From NCBI GenBank assembly GCA_025354075.1, contig JANXNO010000688.1, positions 1 through 11,504 of the forward strand: a stretch of 11,504 nucleotides of DNA, written 5' to 3'. Both the position numbers and the translations under genes were made by a program. This document shows positions 7,045 through 11,504 of this stretch, piece after piece. The first letter of the stretch is position 1, and every line of letters begins with the position of its first letter. The stretch comes from Burkholderiales bacterium. Lineage in GTDB: Bacteria > Pseudomonadota > Gammaproteobacteria > Burkholderiales > Casimicrobiaceae. The notes under the pieces were generated by a model. The model had not been told where the DNA came from. It was given only the letters and a program-made list of their open reading frames with translations, and did no database searches.

Positions 7045-7863
7045 TCAGGGTTTTGCGTACGGCCAAACCTGCGGGAACACATGGTGATGCATCGGTGCAC
7101 CCGCAGCCAGCGTTTCGCGCAGGCCCGCAAACTCCGGTGAGGTGGGCCATTCGCGCGGCGCATGCACCATGTCGTCGCCCAGATAGCGCGCGCTGAACAC
7201 GCGTCGCCGCGTCGCGCTGCCCGACGCCGCATGCAGCGTAAGCATATGAAACGCCACAATGTCACCGGGCTGCAACGCCCAGCCAATGACGCGCGCCTTG
7301 TTTTCCGCGACGCTCATGTCCGGCAAATCGGCGAGCGAACCTTCGGGAAACCACTTTGCCTGCTTGGTCATGAAGGTGCGCGGCACGTACCACGTACCGT
7401 CGTGCGAGCCTGCGAGAAATTCCAGCGTAGACTCACGTGGCACGGGATCCACCGGAATCCAGAAACTCACGTTTTGCCGTCCGTCAACGTTGTAATACGG
7501 CTGATCCTGATGCCACGGCGTGGGCTGCCGTGTGCCCGCTTCTTTCACCAGCAAATGATTGTGATAGATGCGCGCGGCCTGACTCTGCATCAACTGGGCT
7601 GCGATGCCCGGCAACGCCGAATACTTGAGTATGTGTTGATACGCTGCGATACGCTGCCAGTTGCAAAAATCCTCAAAGAAACGACCGGGATCATCGGATG
7701 CGCTGGCGACCGCAGCAAGTTCGCTCGGCTGCGCAAGGTTTTGTTCAATGCCGCACGTCAGCGTTTCAACTTCGCTCGAACTCAACGCGCCGCGAATGAC
7801 GACAGCACCGTCGCGAACGAAATCGTTGATCGTGGATTTGGCGAGAGGTAGTGAATGAAACAT
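7045..7863 (-). CDS. Phytanoyl-CoA dioxygenase (PhyH) family Fe(II)/2-oxoglutarate oxygenase
   Basis: The 272-residue product has the double-stranded beta-helix features of PhyH enzymes. The iron-binding HxD lies in TPWHQDQPYY (His118, Asp120). The distal histidine is in FHMLTLHAASG (most likely His211), followed by an arginine cluster ending RRRVFSARYLGDD that can hold the 2-oxoglutarate carboxylate. The middle contains SFWIPVDPVPRESTLEFLAGSH, a typical PhyH segment. Such enzymes hydroxylate diverse small molecules using O2 and 2-oxoglutarate; the substrate cannot be told from sequence. There is no signal peptide, so it is cytoplasmic. The ATG at 7863 lacks a recognisable Shine-Dalgarno, and no other in-frame ATG lies before the conserved N-terminal FVRDGAVVIRGAL motif. 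It is separated from ahpC by 143 bp containing the ahpC promoter, so it is probably its own transcription unit. Confidence 0.9.
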   Translation of the reverse strand: MFHSLPLAKSTINDFVRDGAVVIRGALSSSEVETLTCGIEQNLAQPSELAAVASASDDPGRFFEDFCNWQRIAAYQHILKYSALPGIAAQLMQSQAARIYHNHLLVKEAGTRQPTPWHQDQPYYNVDGRQNVSFWIPVDPVPRESTLEFLAGSHDGTWYVPRTFMTKQAKWFPEGSLADLPDMSVAENKARVIGWALQPGDIVAFHMLTLHAASGSATRRRVFSARYLGDDMVHAPREWPTSPEFAGLRETLAAGAPMHHHVFPQVWPYAKP

Positions 7864-7916
7864 GGCAAACGATAGCGCAGATCAGGCGTGCGCCGCGGCA
7901 AGAAAGACATTTCATG

Positions 7917-7991
7917 CGGCTAACAGCTTTTTAGTGAAAGCCTTATTCAATATGGGCATAGATGTATTTAACGGCTAAAGTTGACTTAGCC
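7917..7991. repeat. MITE-like intergenic element, copy 2 (shorter)
   Basis: CGGCTAACAGCTTTTTAG at 7917-7934 matches the inverted right end of copy 1 (read from 4554) at 17 of 18 bases, and AATATGGGC (7949-7957) matches it again. AGCTTTTTAG followed by GCCTTATT also matches the left end of copy 1. The right end, TATTTAACGGCTA (7966-7978), parallels TATTAAACGGCTA (4519-4531). The right end forms a hairpin, GGCTAA-N7-TTAGCC (7973-7991), which could act as a weak terminator for the GNAT gene. The central part of copy 1 is missing here. Confidence 0.68.
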
Positions 7992-8037
7992 AGATTTGAG
8001 TTGCCAGCCCCCCCTAAATGACGCTTTCAGAAGAAAG

Positions 8038-9135
8038 CTATGGTGACTTTTTCAACGCGGAAGTGACGCGCCCCATAAACAATGCATCGACGTACCCGCC
8101 CTCCCGAAACGAGAAATCGCGCAGCCGTCCTTCGTGCTCAAAGCCCAGCGATTCATAAAGCTTGACGGCACGTGCGTTGTCGGCATGCACGGTCAATTCG
8201 ACGCGCGCATAGTTCGCCCAATTGTCCGCGAAATCAAGGCAGACGTTCATCAGCGCGCGACCGACACCACGCCCTTGATATGCGTCCGCAATGGAGATGC
8301 CGAGGCCGCACACATGCTTCTGGCGTGGGTTGTCGTTGAGCGGATGCAACCCCGCGTTGCCCACGACGCGGCCATTGACGACGGCCGCAAAAACCACCTG
8401 CCGCGTGCCCACATTGCCCGCCAAGCGCGTCCGCCATATCTCTGCGGATGTGTACGGATGCTGCAACGTGCCGTTGGATGCGCTGCGATCTGCAAACACT
8501 TTGGCGAACGCCTCGGCGTCGTCCGCGGTCGCGGGGCGAATCGTGATTTTGAGTGGCGTGGACTTGCGTGCCCGCTTGTTGATGGGCAATGCAGGGGAAG
8601 CCAGCGCAGGCATCATGCCAGCGTTGACGCGCGACATCACAGTGCTGTCAACGTAGCGACCGGCGTGCAGAATCTCTTTGCGTTTTACGCCTTCTTCAAC
8701 AAATCCAAGCGACGCGTAAAAGCCTTTCAACGCGGCACTTTGAGCGTCAACTGCGACTTCAATCCGCCGCATTTGCAACCACTGATCCGCGGCGCCAATC
8801 GCTGCGGTCACGAGCGCACGACCGATGCCTTTGCGCCTGCAATCTGTACGCACAGCGAGGAGGTCAATCGACGAACAATGTTTGCGACGAATGTGGTTTG
8901 GATAACCACGCAGCAGCAACAATCCTGTCACGGCATCGCCATCCACCGCCAACAGCGGTAGGCAAGATGCATCCGCATATTCCGCCAGTCGCTTGTCCCA
9001 AAACGATACGCTGCTGTACGGTGCGACCGTAGTAAACGGCAGCATTGCCACATCGCCAAACAACGCCGCGAGTGCGGGCGCATCGCGCGGCTCGGCGCGA
9101 CGAATGGTCGGCTGATTCAGTGCGGCGCAGGTCAT
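8038..9135 (-). CDS. Tandem two-domain GNAT N-acetyltransferase
   Basis: The 365-residue product is two fused GNAT domains that are recognisable duplicates of each other. Domain 1 spans about 9-170, with acetyl-CoA-binding motif A RRKGIGRA (100-107), FYASLGFVEEG (139-149) and GRYVDSTVMSRV. Domain 2 spans about 195-357, with QGRGVGRA (287-294), LYESLGFEHEG (326-336) and GGYVDALFMGRV. Lys/Arg- and Pro-containing residues 175-195 link them. Both pyrophosphate loops look intact, so both halves may bind acetyl-CoA. The second half resembles the YhhY-like amino-acid or amine acetylating GNATs, but the acceptor is unknown. The ATG overlaps the topB stop as ATGA (9132-9135), so translation is probably coupled to topB. 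A 16-bp hairpin straddles the stop codon region (8023-8038). Confidence 0.9.
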   Translation of the reverse strand: MTCAALNQPTIRRAEPRDAPALAALFGDVAMLPFTTVAPYSSVSFWDKRLAEYADASCLPLLAVDGDAVTGLLLLRGYPNHIRRKHCSSIDLLAVRTDCRRKGIGRALVTAAIGAADQWLQMRRIEVAVDAQSAALKGFYASLGFVEEGVKRKEILHAGRYVDSTVMSRVNAGMMPALASPALPINKRARKSTPLKITIRPATADDAEAFAKVFADRSASNGTLQHPYTSAEIWRTRLAGNVGTRQVVFAAVVNGRVVGNAGLHPLNDNPRQKHVCGLGISIADAYQGRGVGRALMNVCLDFADNWANYARVELTVHADNARAVKLYESLGFEHEGRLRDFSFREGGYVDALFMGRVTSALKKSP

Positions 9136-11504
9136 TTTTTCTTAGCGGGTGCCTTGACTTTAGTGGCGGGTTTCGCAGCGGCCTTGATAGTGGGTTTGGC
9201 AGCCGCCTCAACTACGTCATCCGGCTCGCTCGCAGTGGCTTTCGCCGCCCCTTTCGCGGCTTTAGGCTCACGCGGCGGGAAATCAAAGCCCACTTTAACC
9301 TCGTCCTTCTTGCGCTCCACCACGAGGAACGCCTGGAACGGACGCTTCGTCTTGGTCGAGATGAACTTGGTCAGCAAATCGGTCTTGCCGTCGGTGAGTA
9401 ACTTCACCATCTGTTCGCGCTCAATTGGCTGCTGCAAAATCACCCGGCCAGAGCGGAAATCGCACTTGCGTGGCTTCTCTTTTTTTGCGGCGATTTCACA
9501 GATGTAGGCTGTCTCCAGCTCATACACATTGTTGCCGCATTTCGGACATTTGCCGACGGCCTCCATCAGGCTGAAGTCCACCGGATCAGCGCCTTCGCCG
9601 AGGGTGCCTTCGTTCTCGTCCCAATAAAACTCAATCTCGAACGCATCGTTCATGCGCAGATTCGCATCGAACGTGCGGCCCAGCTTCGAGCGGAAGCCTT
9701 GCAGATTTTCGACCTTCTTATCGCGAATCAGCGTCTCGGCTTCTTCAACCGAAAGCTGGCGGCTCGCAAGAATTTTCCAGAAACCAAAATCGCATTTCGT
9801 GCAGGCAAATTTCTTGTAGTTCTCCTTCATTTCGCTGCCGCACTTCGGGCACGGCGTCGTGAGATCGGCGAAATCGCCAGGCACCGTATCGCTCTCAAAA
9901 CCCTTGGCGCGCGTGACGATGTTCTTGGCCATCGCGGCGATATCCGCCATGAAACTTTCGCGCGTGACTTCGCCCTTTTCCATGCGCGCCAGCTGGGTTT
10001 CCCAGTTGGCCGTCAGTTCCGGCTGCGTCAGTTCCGGCACGTCGAGGCCATTGAGCAAGGTGATAAGCGAGAACGCTTGCGGCGTCGGCTTCAGCGCCTT
10101 GTCTTCGCGGATCAAATACTTTTGCATGATCAAGCCTTCGATAATCGAGGCTCGCGTCGCAGGTGTACCGAGGCCTTTTTCACGCATGGCGGCGCGCAGC
10201 TCTTCGTCCTCTATCGCTTTGCCAGCGCCTTCCATCGCCGAGAGCAAGGTGGCCTCGCTGTAGCGGGCCGGTGGCTTGGTTTGCAATTCTTTAGCGATGA
10301 CTTCGGAGGCGAGCGGTCTCTCGCCCGCAGCAACAATGGTCAGGTTGCCAGTCTCTTCGGTGTCAGCCTCTTTGCCATAGATGGCGAGCCAACCGGCATT
10401 GACCAGCACTTTGCCTTCCGACTTGAACGCTTCGTTTTCAACACGCGTGATGCGCGTGGTTTGCTGAAACTCGGCCGAGGGGAAAAACACCGACAGGAAG
10501 CGCTTGACCACCATGTCGTAGAGCTTTTCTTCCAGCTCGTTCAACGCGCCGGCAATACCGATAGCGCGCGGCAGCTGCATCGTGGGAATGATCGCGAAGT
10601 GATCAGAAATTTTCGAGTTGTCGAACACGCGCTTGTTGTTCGGACGAATGTATTTCTTGGTGCGAATTTCGCGCGCGAACGTGCCATAGCGATTGGTCGC
10701 TTCAAGCACTTGTAACGTTTCGCCTACGGTGGCAACGTAATCCTCAGGCAGCGCGCGAGCGTCTGTCCGCGGGTACGTGAGCACCTTATGTTTTTCGTAC
10801 AGCGACTGCGCCAAAGACAGCGTGGTGCGTGCAGAAAATCCAAAACGTGAGTTCGCCTCGCGCTGCAAACTGGTCAAGTCGTACAGTAACGGTGGCGCTT
10901 GCGTGGTCGGCTTGCTTTCTTCTTCGACGATTCCAGTTTTGCCCTGGCACTTTGCAGCGATAGCTTTAGCGCGTGCTTCGGCCTCTGGCTTCGTAGCGTT
11001 AGGCAAATCGAAGATGCGCTCAGCACGCGCATGCTCGTCGTCACCCTTCTTGAATTTTTCATCAAACCAGCGACCTGCGTACTGACCCGCCTTGGCATCG
11101 AACGTGGCGTGAATCTCAAAGTACGTGCGCGCCACGAATTTACGAATGCGCTCTTCGCGCTCAACCATCAGCGCGAGCGTTGGCGTCTGCACACGGCCAA
11201 CGGTGGTCAGGTGGAAGCCGCCGCTCTTCGAGTTGAACGCCGTCATGGCACGGGTGCCGTTGATACCGACCAGCCAGTCCGCCTCGGAACGCGAACGCGC
11301 CGCATCCGCCAGCGGGAGCATGCTGGCATCGCTCTTTAATTTGCTGAAGCCATCGCGAATAGCCGTTGGCGTCATCGATTGCAGCCACAACCGCTTGATC
11401 GGCTGCTTTGCCTTGGCGTGTTCCGCGATCAGCCGGAAGATCAGTTCACCCTCGCGTCCGGCGTCGCAGGCGTTAATGATGGCGGTCACATCTTTGCGCT
11501 TGAT
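9132..11504 (-). CDS. topB: DNA topoisomerase III (type IA), N-terminus beyond the window
   Basis: TopB is a type IA enzyme that cuts and passes single DNA strands and resolves linked or recombination intermediates. About 790 residues are visible, and the frame is open to the right edge. The GTG at 11487-11489 is only an internal valine, since five more in-frame codons (IKRKD) precede it. The visible part starts in the Toprim fold with DAGREGELIF (DAGREGE at 11445-11465), continues through GRVQTPTLALMVERE, and has the catalytic tyrosine in VLTYPRTDAR (Tyr codon 10773-10775). EKGLGTPATRASIIE lies in the later core. Two zinc-ribbon-like cysteine clusters follow: CPKCG..CTKC (about 9792-9854) and CPKCGN..C..C (about 9459-9555). 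A tail of roughly 45 Lys/Ala-rich residues ends in KAPAKKK and probably binds DNA non-specifically. By family length about 100 N-terminal residues are missing. Confidence 0.95.
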   Translation of the reverse strand: MKRKDVTAIINACDAGREGELIFRLIAEHAKAKQPIKRLWLQSMTPTAIRDGFSKLKSDASMLPLADAARSRSEADWLVGINGTRAMTAFNSKSGGFHLTTVGRVQTPTLALMVEREERIRKFVARTYFEIHATFDAKAGQYAGRWFDEKFKKGDDEHARAERIFDLPNATKPEAEARAKAIAAKCQGKTGIVEEESKPTTQAPPLLYDLTSLQREANSRFGFSARTTLSLAQSLYEKHKVLTYPRTDARALPEDYVATVGETLQVLEATNRYGTFAREIRTKKYIRPNNKRVFDNSKISDHFAIIPTMQLPRAIGIAGALNELEEKLYDMVVKRFLSVFFPSAEFQQTTRITRVENEAFKSEGKVLVNAGWLAIYGKEADTEETGNLTIVAAGERPLASEVIAKELQTKPPARYSEATLLSAMEGAGKAIEDEELRAAMREKGLGTPATRASIIEGLIMQKYLIREDKALKPTPQAFSLITLLNGLDVPELTQPELTANWETQLARMEKGEVTRESFMADIAAMAKNIVTRAKGFESDTVPGDFADLTTPCPKCGSEMKENYKKFACTKCDFGFWKILASRQLSVEEAETLIRDKKVENLQGFRSKLGRTFDANLRMNDAFEIEFYWDENEGTLGEGADPVDFSLMEAVGKCPKCGNNVYELETAYICEIAAKKEKPRKCDFRSGRVILQQPIEREQMVKLLTDGKTDLLTKFISTKTKRPFQAFLVVERKKDEVKVGFDFPPREPKAAKGAAKATASEPDDVVEAAAKPTIKAAAKPATKVKAPAKKK

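Noticed and set aside
8023..8038. GCTTTC-AGAA-GAAAGC hairpin at the end of the GNAT gene as a terminator
   Set aside because: Short stem, overlaps the stop codon, and is not followed by a T-run; a nearby run of seven C (8008-8014) has no clear meaning.
8134..8961. A 275-codon plus-strand open frame, and a similar one at 7162-7851
   Set aside because: Both are shadows of well-supported minus-strand genes (tandem GNAT and PhyH oxygenase).
9699..10715. A 338-codon open frame on the plus strand
   Set aside because: It lies wholly antisense to the topB core, has an Arg/Phe-rich composition typical of a reverse shadow of a GC-rich gene, and matches no family.
11487..11489. GTG as the start codon of topB
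   Set aside because: The frame is open to the window edge, and the codon lies inside the Toprim domain just before DAGREGE; it is an internal valine.
1..11504. CRISPR arrays, tRNA or rRNA genes, integrase or transposase genes, toxin-antitoxin or defence genes
   Set aside because: No direct-repeat arrays, cloverleaf-type signals or recognisable mobile or defence proteins were found on either strand; the only 'recombinase' label is inherited by the Gcr-type membrane protein.

Overview
The window (11,504 bp, GC-rich, densely packed) reads as an ordinary chromosomal segment of a proteobacterium, most likely a betaproteobacterium. The pointers are an enterobacterial-type AhpC/AhpF pair, a PF10136-type 'Gcr' membrane protein (a family I associate mainly with Betaproteobacteria), a TopB with a Lys/Ala-rich tail, and several families of short palindromic intergenic repeats. 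The genus cannot be fixed from sequence alone. No plasmid, phage, CRISPR, tRNA or rRNA signal was found.

Layout. Positions 1-500 (-) hold the N-terminal part of a PepP-type Xaa-Pro aminopeptidase, cut by the left edge. Only 20 bp away and divergent, 521-1357 (+) encodes 5-formyltetrahydrofolate cyclo-ligase. It is followed 7 bp later by folD (1365-2222, +), so two consecutive one-carbon folate steps form an operon. folD converges on a 676-residue polytopic membrane protein of the Gcr/'site-specific recombinase' family (2300-4330, -), with a near-perfect REP pair between them. Next come ahpF (4565-6127, -) and ahpC (6338-6901, -), the two-component alkyl hydroperoxide reductase. They are separated by a 95-bp palindromic repeat, and ahpC has a good sigma-70-like promoter with a dyad over its -35 box. 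Upstream are a PhyH-type Fe(II)/2-oxoglutarate oxygenase (7045-7863, -), a tandem two-domain GNAT acetyltransferase (8038-9135, -), and topB (9132 to beyond 11504, -), whose stop codon overlaps the GNAT start as ATGA.

How the genes work together. The cyclo-ligase makes 5,10-methenyl-THF, which FolD interconverts with methylene- and 10-formyl-THF. AhpF passes NADH electrons to AhpC for peroxide reduction. The topB-GNAT overlap implies one mRNA, but no shared pathway is evident. The PhyH oxygenase is not obviously linked to its neighbours.

The most notable non-genic content is the repeats. Four structurally distinct palindromic families occupy nearly every gene junction: a CCCTCTCCCGC hairpin translated as part of the cyclo-ligase C-terminus, a REP pair overlapping the folD stop codon, a dRS3-like double palindrome between ahpC and ahpF, and a MITE-like A/T-rich element that I do not recognise, present in two diverged copies at 4431-4557 and 7917-7991. 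No gap longer than 300 bp lacks a gene.
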